NCBI GenBank assembly: GCA_037349315.1
Contig: JBAIAC010000597.1
Coordinates: forward strand, 115,994-179,993
Source of the DNA: Chelydra serpentina
Lineage: Eukaryota; Chordata; Testudines; Chelydridae
Length of the DNA: 64,000 nt
Direction: 5' to 3'
Shown here: positions 43,101-45,690 of the stretch, one piece after another
Layout of the letters: each line of letters opens with the position of its first letter
Numbering within the stretch: the first letter of the stretch is position 1
The notes under the pieces: generated by a model
The model's input: the letters and a program-made list of their open reading frames with translations, nothing else
Database searches by the model: none
What the model was told of the DNA's origin: nothing
Translations under genes and position numbers: made by a program

Positions 43101-45585
43101 CAGACGAGGGCAGCACCGCGAGGCAGCTCAGAGGGAGAGGGCGGGCCTCACTCTACCTGTGAGAGAGGTCATGAAGTGGTATATTTCCGAGAAGAATTCG
43201 TTCTTGATGCTCTCAGGCCAACTGGTGCTGTGGAAGAGGCGGGGGAGGAAGACGCTATTGAGAATCCGCATCAGGGAATCAATGTAGGGTCTCCGGACAG
43301 TGCCAAAGTGCACTGTCTTCTGGAAATTCTCCGCCGTGATCTCTGCGTTCTCGTGGCGGATGAAGTAGGTGAGTTGTTTCTGCTCCTGCGAGGGGCAGCC
43401 AAGGTTAATTAGCAGCAGGCTTTGCCCCCGCGCTGTGTCTATGGGGAATGTGTCTTGCCCCCACACCCAACACGCGGAGTTAAAGCAATGGGCCGTAGGT
43501 TTGAAACAGAATCAGAGCAAGGAAATGACAGTCGTGAACAAGATATGACAGGGATAAATTGGCCTGGCTTCTGTAAAGGGAAATTGCACCTCTCTTACCT
43601 GTTAGAATTCCCTCAGCTAAAGAGTGAATAAAGGAGAACTGGCCGAGATTGTTTATTTAGCATTTTCAAAAGCTTTTGGCAAAATTCTTCCCAAAAGGCT
43701 TTTAAGGAAACTAAGGCCCGGAGCCTGCAAACATTTACGTGCATGCTTCATTTTATGAATGGGATGAGCATGCCATTGAAGGCACCATGTTGGGTCCTTT
43801 CCCCCTCAACATGCCCTGCAGCACAGAGCCCCCTAGCACTGGGCTGGGGCATTAGGATCAGCAATAACTCATAGGGGAGTCCCCACGACGGTCCCCAAGC
43901 ACCAGCTAGTCCCAAACCTGGTTAGGTCACGAGAGCCAAGAGGATGACAGCACAAACTGGTTCGACGGCAGCCCCTCCACGGGAACTCTTGTAGGATCTA
44001 GGCGGCACGGTGCCAAACAAACCTGATACGGCATGGCCTGCTCGACCTTCAGTCCGGCAAACTCATCGATGTAGACGACGAGCAGTTGCTTACTGACGTC
44101 CTTCAGAAAGAGATCGAGGGCTGCGGCATGCTCTTCTGTCCACATGTCATCCCTTAGGCCACTCAGGACCACCCGGCTTCGGATGCAGGGTTTCTGGGGA
44201 AAGAGGATAGAACAGCGAGAGCCTGAGCAAAGCCAAGGAGAGAGGCGGAATGAGGAGGTGGGCAGGAGGAGGTGAAGTGCCGCACCGACAGCTCTTCTGT
44301 ACGTGCACAGAACAGGGACAGCAGCAGCAGGAGCAATATAAGGTCCATACTCACCACCCACCAACCTGCCCTAGAGAGACCCTGAAGGTGCTGGGAGAAT
44401 CCGAGTCTTTGGCCTCTAATGGGGCAGTGGTTTCTGTGAGGTGGACACCTGTTCTCGGAACTGGACTGAAACATACAGACACCGCCTTCCCCACCCATTT
44501 CGCACAGGGGGGCTGAGAATGGCCATCAAAGGGGAGTGGATTCTCCTCCACACCAACCTGGACGGCCCTGGGATTGGATACCAGAAAGCGAAAGCCTCCT
44601 GATCTCATTACAAACCCTCCTTATCCAATCGCTGTCCCCTGAGGCCCCTCAGGAATGTATAGGAGAGGCTAATTTGTCAATGTAGTTGAAAGACAATCAA
44701 AGCTTCCATAGCTTTCTGGGCTCGGCTGTTAGGCAACCTGATCCCTGCTGAGGAGGAGAAGGTAAGAGACAATAAAGAGCCGAAATGTAAGGAATGAAAG
44801 AAGCAAATTCTGAGCTGGGCAGAGCAGCTGTTCGGGTTTGGAAGGGTTTTTCTAGAACAAACATTAAGCCGTGTCTCCATTTCTCATTCCCAGGAGCGTC
44901 TAAAGAAAACCTGGAAATTAGGATCAAATTAAGGTAACATCTGGCATGAAAGTTTAGAGCCAGATGTTACCTGCATTAATGTGACAAAACTCTATTCTGT
45001 ACCACACAGGCACCCTCCTCCCTTCGATCCTTTCTGTTCGGGGCTCTGAGCGAGGAGCCATCAGGGCTGGGAGGTTAGAGCTGGAACACAGTTCAGAAAA
45101 GGCGTGACTGATCTGAGAGGGGAGGATGGATTCCTGTTCATTGCCAGTAATCATCATCAGAATCACTTATGGTGCCATCGAATCTGTAAGAGCTTTGCAG
45201 CGTGAAAGAAGGGGGTCCATTCCATAGGGAGTTTAAGACGGAAAATTAAGGTGGATTCCACATCCCACTGCAATGGCAGAGGGGAATTTAGAGAGGATCA
45301 CCTGAGCTGGAAGCTGGCCAGGACATCAAGATAACATATTAGTGTAGGAAAGTCTTGTATTTGACGGCCTTCCTTTCTCACCCCAGCCCCGCCATGGAGG
45401 CTGCGTCATCCTTTCGCGATCTTACGGAAAGGGAATGTCAAACTCTCACAGCTATCCAAGCACAGCATGGGACATTGGGGCCTTCTGACCTACCAGATCC
45501 ACCTCTTTTTCCTCTGGGATGGAGACTGTACCCACGTCTGGCTCACCTTCTCCCCCGACATCGGAAGGTCCGAGAGCACTGACTC
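1027..45585 (-). CDS. DNAH2: DNAH2, axonemal inner-arm dynein heavy chain: N-terminal third, spliced, runs off the left edge
   Basis: The gene is read right to left. The exons listed below join in phase to about 1,400 codons without a stop or frameshift, and they follow vertebrate DNAH2 in order without a missing block. DNAH2 is a heavy chain of a ciliary/flagellar inner dynein arm and uses ATP to slide doublet microtubules. Only the tail is encoded here: the DHC_N1 stem, which binds partner heavy and intermediate chains (roughly 44.2 to 8 kb), then the start of the DHC_N2 linker (from about 5.2 kb). DHC_N2 is recognisable by [16 protein letters not shown], split across the exons at 4200 and 1560. 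The AAA+ motor, the stalk and the microtubule-binding domain lie beyond position 1. Splice sites are GT/AG throughout. The paralogue was decided by near-identical stretches such as [20 protein letters not shown] and [15 protein letters not shown], as remembered from human DNAH2. The initiator exon is uncertain. Confidence 0.95.
1185..1425 (+). repeat. dispersed SINE-head copies between two DNAH2 exons
   Basis: Three diverged copies of the tgggagtcaggactcctggg, ttctattcc module separated by ggttagagc-type A-box remnants. They sit in the intron between the last two DNAH2 exons. No other feature is seen here. Confidence 0.7.
1560..1716 (-). CDS. DNAH2: DNAH2 exon (DHC_N2 linker)
   Basis: 157 nt. 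It completes the Arg codon and encodes [20 protein letters not shown] through ASKELSIEL, phase 0 out. Acceptor cctgcag|G, donor [28 protein letters not shown] is the conserved linker helix. Confidence 0.97.
1971..2153 (+). mobile_element. tRNA-derived turtle SINE with CR1-like tail, copy 1
   Basis: Full-length copy: gggatagctcagtggtttga (A box), gggttgtgagttcaatcc (B box), a linker with ggggccatttagggatctgg, then the CR1-like tail with ggttggactagatgacc and terminal gattctatgattctatg. Intronic. Confidence 0.93.
2160..2995. other. intronic sequence without recognised features
   Basis: About 830 bp between a SINE copy and a tandem array in the DNAH2 intron from 4199 to 1717. Small open frames on both strands have no recognisable domain and no exon-like conservation. 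I see nothing I can name. Confidence 0.5.
3005..3790 (+). repeat. 82-bp tandem array of SINE-head units, then looser copies
   Basis: Five to six copies of an 82-bp unit (ctggtggttagagccaggac, tcctgggttctctccccggc, tctgagagaagactggggtc) followed by variable units to about 3790. It uses the same A-box/B-box module as the array at the left edge but a different spacer, so it expanded independently. Confidence 0.88.
3826..3925 (+). mobile_element. MIR-like SINE fragment
   Basis: ccggggttcaattcccaacc leads into ctctgtgaccttgggtacat and tctctgtgcctcaa, the B box and core of a MIR/CORE-type SINE. It shows the full element from which the head-only tandem arrays derive. Confidence 0.7.
4200..4303 (-). 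CDS. DNAH2: DNAH2 exon (DHC_N2 linker)
   Basis: 104 nt, phase 0 in and phase 2 out, from [20 protein letters not shown] to RNPALRE plus AG. Acceptor caaag|GAT, donor AGAG|GTAAAT. It holds the invariant [17 protein letters not shown] string up to the exon junction. Confidence 0.97.
4537..4550 (+). promoter_or_regulatory. single perfect CTCF consensus site
   Basis: ccagcagggggcag fits CCASYAGRKGGCRS at all 14 positions. It lies outside any tandem array, in the DNAH2 intron between the exons at 4200 and 4655. Binding is predicted, not shown. Confidence 0.5.
4655..4816 (-). CDS. DNAH2: DNAH2 exon (DHC_N2 linker)
   Basis: 54 codons, phase 0 both sides, from [20 protein letters not shown] to [11 protein letters not shown]. 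Acceptor cctgcag|GAG, donor AAG|GTACGA. LxxLxxVWxIxxEWxxxWxEWKTGxF is a strong DHC_N2 signature. Confidence 0.96.
5010..5173 (-). CDS. DNAH2: DNAH2 exon (DHC_N2 linker)
   Basis: 164 nt. A split Gly codon is followed by [20 protein letters not shown] and the exon ends SKDLQKLEK, phase 0. Acceptor gcgtag|GT, donor [28 protein letters not shown] marks the beginning of DHC_N2, the linker that swings over the AAA ring in the power stroke. Confidence 0.95.
5180..6330 (+). repeat. 74-bp tandem array of SINE-head units, about 15 copies
   Basis: Units read ggctgggagccaggactcct, gggttctctccctggctctg, ggaggggagtgggggctggt and gggttagagcaggg. The array begins 7 bp after the exon boundary at 5173, so it abuts the acceptor side of a DNAH2 exon. 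It decays to the right. Open frames across it are artefacts. Confidence 0.9.
6450..6628 (-). mobile_element. tRNA-derived turtle SINE with CR1-like tail, copy 2
   Basis: Reverse orientation: CR1-like tail first (catagaatctcagggttgga), then ccatttaggg-type linker, B box and A box (gagctatccctcc). It lies in the intron between the DNAH2 exons at 6783 and 5010. Confidence 0.92.
6783..6957 (-). CDS. DNAH2: DNAH2 exon (stem to linker transition)
   Basis: 175 nt, phase 0 in and phase 1 out, from [20 protein letters not shown] to LQDFGTK plus G. Acceptor gtcccag|GTG, donor [30 protein letters not shown] with KKA is the typical pre-linker helix. Confidence 0.97.
7100..7890. other. intronic, purine/pyrimidine-skewed sequence
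   Basis: Intron between the DNAH2 exons at 6783 and 7895. It is rich in ggga/gagg on the plus strand. A short inverted pair around gggatgtaggcgcc and ggtgcctacatccct (7792-7842) could fold as a hairpin. No gene is seen; the open frames reflect composition. Confidence 0.45.
7895..8051 (-). CDS. DNAH2: DNAH2 exon (stem to linker transition)
   Basis: 157 nt. It completes the Lys codon and encodes [20 protein letters not shown] through [10 protein letters not shown], phase 0 out. Acceptor cccacag|A, donor GGG|GTAAGT. [19 protein letters not shown] and [16 protein letters not shown] are conserved in axonemal heavy chains. Confidence 0.96.
8366..8546 (+). mobile_element. tRNA-derived turtle SINE with CR1-like tail, copy 3
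   Basis: Same family as copy 1, full length, ending gagattctatgattcta. It is intronic, between the DNAH2 exons at 7895 and 8966. Confidence 0.93.
8548..8965. other. intronic sequence without recognised features
   Basis: GC-rich intron preceding the DNAH2 exon at 8966. No repeat or motif is recognised. Confidence 0.5.
8966..9166 (-). CDS. DNAH2: DNAH2 exon (stem)
   Basis: 201 nt. It completes the Arg codon and encodes [20 protein letters not shown] through YLQENAE plus AA (phase 2). Acceptor cggcag|G, donor [31 protein letters not shown] is close to identical to the DNAH2 family. The 72-bp minisatellite begins about 40 bp upstream of its acceptor. Confidence 0.97.
9205..16118 (+). repeat. 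giant 72-bp minisatellite, about 96 copies, CTCF-type core in each unit
   Basis: Near-identical 72-bp units run head to tail through one DNAH2 intron. Each has gcactagggggcgctgtg, then a cagggagctctctcccctcgca segment and a cagtgctgatgcc segment. The core fits the published CTCF consensus CCASYAGRKGGCRS at 13 of 14 positions and is always on the plus strand. Units differ at a few fixed sites (cac/cag, cgg/ctg, cca/tca, a +2 ctct variant). Because 72 is a multiple of three and the unit lacks stops, long open frames appear on both strands; they are not genes. The copy number is estimated from length. Confidence 0.95.
16119..18160. other. intronic sequence, no gene recognised
   Basis: The end of the 72-bp array is followed by about 2 kb of lower-GC sequence inside the large DNAH2 intron. 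Short open frames lack any recognisable domain. A stretch at about 16980-17160 has repeated aGATTAga-like words. I see no exon and no named element. Confidence 0.5.
18165..18400 (-). mobile_element. MIR-like SINE fragment
   Basis: cccattttccagatggggaa, accgaggcagagaggcgaac and gacttgcctaagggcacc are the reverse strand of a MIR/CORE-SINE 3' half. A ccaaagcgctttacaaagga segment precedes it. Confidence 0.7.
18955..19705 (-). repeat. 69-bp minisatellite, about 11 copies, CTCF-type core on the minus strand
   Basis: Units of about 69 bp read cctggcacctcacgggg, atcagtgctgtccgtgggga, gagcgccccctactgac plus a run of C. On the minus strand each unit holds TCAGTAGGGGGCGC, matching the CTCF consensus at 13 of 14 positions. 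It lies in the same DNAH2 intron as the 72-bp array, 2.8 kb away, with the core in the opposite orientation. Confidence 0.92.
19916..20108 (-). CDS. DNAH2: DNAH2 exon (stem)
   Basis: 193 nt. A split Glu codon is followed by [20 protein letters not shown] and the exon ends SSFDADTA plus CG (phase 2). Acceptor cactcag|AG, donor [32 protein letters not shown] with DSFINRY identifies it. The downstream intron is about 10.7 kb and contains both large CTCF-core minisatellites. Confidence 0.96.
20225..20360 (-). mobile_element. MIR-like SINE fragment
   Basis: gaggaaactgaggcacagaa followed by gggaaatgact is a diverged reverse-strand MIR core. It lies in the intron between DNAH2 exons. Confidence 0.6.
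20749..20896 (-). CDS. DNAH2: DNAH2 exon (stem)
   Basis: 148 nt, phase 0 in and phase 1 out, from [20 protein letters not shown] to RDPISVLV plus G. Acceptor tttccag|GTG, donor GTGG|GTAAGG. FSPTLxxLxxxVNDIxxHLxxxISVFxHLPxILTKRR is the DNAH2 pattern. Confidence 0.96.
20900..21830. other. intronic sequence, possible fragment of a repeat at 21360-21480
   Basis: Intron between the DNAH2 exons at 20749 and 21836. tctgtctacactgcgg and gtgtagacgtacccaagctc resemble a repeat also hinted at around 49.5 kb. Nothing else is identified. Confidence 0.4.
21836..22024 (-). CDS. DNAH2: DNAH2 exon (stem)
   Basis: 63 codons, phase 0 both sides, from [20 protein letters not shown] to YPAPSAQ. Acceptor cctcag|GTG, donor [29 protein letters not shown] followed by PNPLF is the diagnostic string here. 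A hAT MITE with an intact target-site duplication sits only 18 bp upstream of the acceptor. Confidence 0.97.
22051..22174. mobile_element. hAT-type MITE, 124 bp, with perfect TSD
   Basis: Perfect 14-bp terminal inverted repeats TAGGGTGACCAGAC and GTCTGGTCACCCTA flank an A/T-rich body (tataagaaaaagacccc). The 8-bp duplication CAGCTGAG is present on both sides (22043-22050 and 22175-22182). Eight-bp duplications are typical of hAT transposons. It has no coding capacity. Confidence 0.92.
22354..23161 (+). mobile_element. solo LTR, 808 bp, 5-bp TSD GAAGG
   Basis: Starts TGTCATAAAT and ends CCTTGACA, with the short inverted ends TGTCA and TGACA. GAAGG is duplicated on both flanks (22349-22353 and 23162-23166). 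It contains tataaa at 22391 and AATAAA at 22812, as expected of an LTR promoter and poly(A) signal. No internal viral genes are present, so recombination between two LTRs has removed them. Family not named. Confidence 0.88.
23268..23560 (-). mobile_element. CR1-like 3' UTR fragment
   Basis: gtcatagaattgaagccgta, then catcctgccgaggatgctaa and ccttcctgaccccaaatctg, is a diverged relative of the fragments at 25224 and 40652. Confidence 0.65.
23894..24133 (-). CDS. DNAH2: DNAH2 exon (stem)
   Basis: 80 codons, phase 0 both sides, from [20 protein letters not shown] to [10 protein letters not shown]. Acceptor ccctcag|GTG, donor GAG|GTAAGG. It contains [20 protein letters not shown], a charged helix well conserved in DNAH2. 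Confidence 0.96.
24554..24710 (-). CDS. DNAH2: DNAH2 exon (stem)
   Basis: 157 nt. It completes the Arg codon and encodes [20 protein letters not shown] through HASK, phase 0 out. Acceptor cccttag|G, donor [30 protein letters not shown] is the conserved stem segment that precedes the helical bundles. Confidence 0.96.
24990..25135 (+). mobile_element. MIR-like SINE fragment
   Basis: gggtgaccttgggcaagtca, cttcccctccccggacctct, then gtaaaatgggactaatggga is a well preserved MIR core. Intronic. Confidence 0.8.
25224..26345 (-). mobile_element. CR1 LINE 3' part: ORF2 C-terminus and 3' UTR
   Basis: The reverse strand encodes the C-terminal end of a CR1 reverse-transcriptase polyprotein, with [34 protein letters not shown] and [11 protein letters not shown], broken into two frames at about 26130. 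The 3' UTR-like part (25224-25640) carries the ctagtctgacctcctgcaca block. It is 5' truncated and inactive, in the DNAH2 intron between the exons at 24554 and 27901. Confidence 0.9.
26346..27260. other. intronic sequence without recognised features
   Basis: About 0.9 kb after the CR1 piece in a DNAH2 intron. A G run near 26385 and small open frames are seen, but nothing with a recognisable product. Confidence 0.5.
27262..27650 (+). mobile_element. CR1/L2-like LINE 3' end
   Basis: ggcagcaggtttaaaacaaa, cctgtggaactccttgcctg, ggacctttggtctgacccag and terminal cttatgttctta follow the 3' end of a different CR1 lineage from the one at 25224. Strongly 5' truncated. Confidence 0.8.
27901..28047 (-). 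CDS. DNAH2: DNAH2 exon (stem)
   Basis: 147 nt. It completes the Lys codon and encodes [20 protein letters not shown] through LLLVARDYN, leaving in phase 2. Acceptor tttgcag|G, donor ACAG|GTTTGC. [42 protein letters not shown] is near invariant in DNAH2. Confidence 0.96.
28169..28383 (-). CDS. DNAH2: DNAH2 exon (stem)
   Basis: 215 nt, phase 0 in and phase 2 out, from [20 protein letters not shown] to GMLDINFD plus AA. Acceptor ccttgcag|TGT, donor ACAA|GTAAGC. It includes [14 protein letters not shown] followed by LDTPLL, a stem segment shared with human DNAH2. Confidence 0.95.
28384..30128. other. intron with a C run, a CG-alternating tract and anonymous sequence
   Basis: About 1.7 kb between DNAH2 exons. 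A run of about 14 C lies near 28527 and an alternating acgcgcgcgcgcgcac tract at about 28751, which could adopt Z-DNA. From about 29455 there is a short agtgctttgagatccttcga segment resembling a MIR 3' end. No gene is recognised. Confidence 0.5.
30130..30274 (-). mobile_element. tRNA-derived turtle SINE, copy 4, with internal deletion
   Basis: Reverse copy; about 15 bp of the CR1-like tail is missing (atctagtccaaagcaggacc) and the distal tail is diverged. A-box and B-box segments are clear. Confidence 0.88.
30425..30603 (+). mobile_element. tRNA-derived turtle SINE, copy 5
   Basis: Full-length plus-strand copy only 150 bp from copy 4 in the opposite orientation, so the two SINEs form an inverted pair just downstream of the DNAH2 exon at 30688. 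Confidence 0.93.
30688..30870 (-). CDS. DNAH2: DNAH2 exon (DHC_N1)
   Basis: 61 codons, phase 0 both sides, from [20 protein letters not shown] to [10 protein letters not shown]. Acceptor ccctag|GCC, donor AAG|GTGAGT. It contains the KRTFDKKxxDVYxLF and [19 protein letters not shown] motifs found across axonemal heavy chains. Confidence 0.96.
31044..31346 (+). mobile_element. CR1 LINE 3' end (truncated)
   Basis: Starts ctagactgttctcagtggta and ends ctaggattctagg. It matches the last 300 bp of the CR1 at 52010-52797, including gtggtgaagcactggaatgg and gctttgagcagggggttgga. Confidence 0.9.
31642..31771 (-). CDS. DNAH2: DNAH2 exon (DHC_N1)
   Basis: 130 nt. It completes the Arg codon and encodes [20 protein letters not shown] through HHLSARE, phase 0 out. 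Acceptor gctag|G, donor GAG|GTACGG. VKDLEVMxxNLIxxAFExVxxVExGVExxDxFxxLxxRE is the classic end of the DHC_N1 core. Confidence 0.96.
32170..32375 (-). CDS. DNAH2: DNAH2 exon (DHC_N1)
   Basis: 206 nt, phase 0 in and phase 2 out, from [14 protein letters not shown] to [12 protein letters not shown] plus CG. Acceptor caatag|GTT, donor CCG|GTGAGA. It holds [19 protein letters not shown] and [14 protein letters not shown], both strongly conserved in DNAH2. Confidence 0.95.
32376..34040. other. long DNAH2 intron with CR1 tail, SINE and repeat fragments
   Basis: Between the exons at 32170 and 34042. 32865-32938 is a CR1-type tail (gaggacctctccaggtccct); 33123-33295 is a SINE, listed separately. 33375-33507 has gtctacactagg and cccagtgtagac in inverted order around gacctaattaaaccgaccta, probably a non-autonomous DNA element. 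The rest is anonymous. Confidence 0.55.
33123..33295 (-). mobile_element. tRNA-derived turtle SINE, copy 6
   Basis: Reverse copy, full length, from catagaatctcagggttgga to gagctatccctctc. Confidence 0.93.
34042..34129 (-). CDS. DNAH2: DNAH2 exon (DHC_N1)
   Basis: A short exon of 88 nt. It completes the split Arg codon and encodes [20 protein letters not shown] through CKDLLE, leaving in phase 0. Acceptor ttacag|G, donor GAG|GTACGT. FxQVDxFxxRCxDLLE is a general dynein stem motif. Confidence 0.94.
34145..35190. other. intron without recognised features
   Basis: About 1 kb between the DNAH2 exons at 34042 and 35192. Several short overlapping open frames on the plus strand lack domains and are not supported as genes. 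Confidence 0.5.
35192..35349 (-). CDS. DNAH2: DNAH2 exon (DHC_N1)
   Basis: 158 nt, phase 0 in and phase 2 out, from [20 protein letters not shown] to AAQMHN plus AG. Acceptor ccttag|ATG, donor AACAG|GTGGGC. It encodes the C(C)xxISLDRxFEGYV segment and CISCxxAWKD of the stem. Confidence 0.94.
35625..35905 (-). repeat. 75-bp tandem array of SINE-head units, 3-4 copies, minus strand
   Basis: Units read gaacccaggagtcctggctc, ccagccccaccctgctctaa and ccactagaccccactcccct. This is the reverse complement of the SINE-head module in the arrays at 1, 3005 and 5180. It ends about 15 bp from the splice donor of the DNAH2 exon at 35921. Confidence 0.9.
35921..36112 (-). CDS. DNAH2: DNAH2 exon (DHC_N1)
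   Basis: 64 codons, phase 0 to phase 0, from [20 protein letters not shown] to [14 protein letters not shown]. Acceptor tttgcag|AAC, donor AAG|GTGGGG. It carries [16 protein letters not shown], one of the best conserved strings of the dynein stem. Its donor lies only about 15 bp from a tandem array of SINE-head units. Confidence 0.96.
36322..36560 (-). CDS. DNAH2: DNAH2 exon (start of DHC_N1)
   Basis: 239 nt. The split Thr codon is followed by [20 protein letters not shown], and the exon ends RLARQIQ in phase 0. Acceptor ttccag|CG, donor CAG|GTAGGG. It includes [19 protein letters not shown], the hallmark of DHC_N1, the stem region used for heavy-chain pairing and intermediate-chain binding. 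Confidence 0.96.
36745..36965 (+). mobile_element. MIR-like SINE, head and core
   Basis: ctggactccggggttctgtt and ggcctggtgattgg are the head; ctctggccttctgtttcccg with the following 3' part continues as the core. It is the best near-complete copy of the element whose head forms the tandem arrays. Confidence 0.65.
37000..38235. other. intronic sequence without recognised features
   Basis: About 1.2 kb of AT-richer DNA in the large intron between the DNAH2 exons at 36322 and 42392. No conserved frame or named repeat is recognised. Confidence 0.5.
38240..38520 (-). mobile_element. CR1-like 3' UTR fragment
   Basis: ctctagcccagtatcctgtc, agagtggccaatatcggatg and ctacagaggaaggtgcaaaa correspond to a known type of sauropsid CR1 3' UTR, reverse strand. 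Confidence 0.6.
38584..39147 (+). mobile_element. solo LTR, 564 bp, 5-bp TSD GGGTC, nested in another repeat
   Basis: Starts TGTGACGAAC and ends CCGTAACA (TGT...ACA ends). GGGTC is present on both sides (38579-38583 and 39148-39152). AATAAA is at 39066. The flanks join into one older repeat (gatctgtagaagcgacaaag before, ctgtggcaccttatagacta after), so the LTR landed inside it. No internal viral genes remain. Family not named. Confidence 0.87.
39153..39309. repeat. palindromic interspersed repeat, 47-bp arms
   Basis: Arms at 39181-39227 and 39263-39309 (attggagcataagctttcgc and its complement) differ at only two positions and are separated by 35 bp. The sequence would fold into a long hairpin. 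The left flank (ggcaccttatagactaacag) belongs to the repeat interrupted by the solo LTR. Confidence 0.85.
39310..40650. other. intronic sequence; right part looks like an old repeat
   Basis: No exon is found. From about 40325 to 40650 the sequence looks like the left part of an older repeat that resumes after the CR1 insertion at 41130. The left part is anonymous. Confidence 0.4.
40652..41129 (-). mobile_element. CR1 3' UTR fragment, near copy of 25224-25700
   Basis: catagactcatagactttaa through cataaacgtatctagcttaa is nearly base-for-base the same as the right part of the CR1 at 25224. TGTTC before and after (ggggactgttc / cttgttcttc) suggests a target-site duplication and insertion into an older repeat. 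Confidence 0.88.
41130..41520. other. continuation of the older repeat after the CR1 insertion
   Basis: aaccccc and cagtgggtttacttcagg segments followed by a T-rich stretch (ccatttgttttcaggattct). This could be the right half of an LTR-like element split by the CR1, but its ends are not found. Confidence 0.35.
41530..41653. mobile_element. hAT-type MITE, second copy, with perfect TSD
   Basis: Same family as 22051-22174, with one mismatch in the right terminal repeat. The 8-bp duplication GTGGGCAC flanks it (41522-41529 and 41654-41661). Confidence 0.92.
42392..42502 (-). CDS. DNAH2: DNAH2 exon (stem)
   Basis: 111 nt, entered in phase 1 (split codon for Asp) and left in phase 1. It encodes [18 protein letters not shown] through [10 protein letters not shown]. 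Acceptor tctccag|AT, donor GAAA|GTGAGT. The VLYIP block is the conserved hydrophobic start of the dynein tail. The next exon is almost 6 kb away, across an intron filled with repeats. Confidence 0.93.
42503..43150. other. intron with an interspersed repeat fragment
   Basis: Between the DNAH2 exons at 42392 and 43157. 42800-42930 (caaaagatattacttccccc, gctgggaccaacacagctgc) is a fragment of the repeat type also seen near 52840. Otherwise nothing is recognised. Confidence 0.5.
43157..43385 (-). CDS. DNAH2: DNAH2 exon (stem)
   Basis: 229 nt, begins [20 protein letters not shown] and ends YHFMTSLT plus one base (phase 1). Acceptor ctcgcag|GAG, donor ACAG|GTAGAG. It contains the family motif ENFxxxVxFGTVRxPYI followed by WPESIKN, typical of DNAH2 upstream of DHC_N1. 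Confidence 0.93.
43386..44022. other. intron without recognised features
   Basis: Between two DNAH2 exons. gagccccctagcactgggctggggca (about 43827-43852) is a single fragment resembling the 72-bp minisatellite core region in reverse. Nothing else is seen. Confidence 0.45.
44023..44193 (-). CDS. DNAH2: DNAH2 exon, start of conserved N-terminal region
   Basis: 57 codons, phase 0 at both ends, from [20 protein letters not shown] to EQAMPYQ. The acceptor is cccag|AAA and the donor is CAG|GTTTGT. It matches the DNAH2 block containing the DxxWTxEHxxxLxxF pattern and the short MPxQ motif. This is the first exon I can assign firmly. Confidence 0.85.
44194..45493. other. intron without recognised features
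   Basis: About 1.3 kb between the tentative N-terminal exon and the first firm DNAH2 exon. No repeat family or additional coding exon is recognised. Confidence 0.5.
45494..45585 (-). CDS. DNAH2: DNAH2 tentative N-terminal exon
   Basis: A pyrimidine-rich acceptor ends at 45586 and a CTG|GTAGGT donor follows 45494. The frame that joins in phase 0 to the next exon gives 30 residues ending PEEKEVDL. This resembles the acidic, poorly conserved N-terminus of DNAH2 just before its KP...SR block. Read this way it needs one nucleotide from an upstream exon that I could not find. Alternative: an ATG at about 45560 in another frame encodes MSGEK and stops at a strong AAG|GTGAGC donor, which would also join in phase 0 and would make this the first coding exon. 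The sequence alone does not choose between them. Confidence 0.45.
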
Positions 45586-45690
45586 CTTGGAGAAGACAAA
45601 ATGTAAAGACACAGAAAATAAGGGGCTCTTCTCTGAGCCTTAACACTTTCCCCCTCCTTTAACGACTAGTGAGTTTAGCACGCTCGACAG

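Noticed and set aside
45355..45582. Plus-strand open frame of 75 codons starting [10 protein letters not shown]
   Set aside because: No domain; it overlaps the tentative DNAH2 exon on the other strand and has no repeat or splice support.
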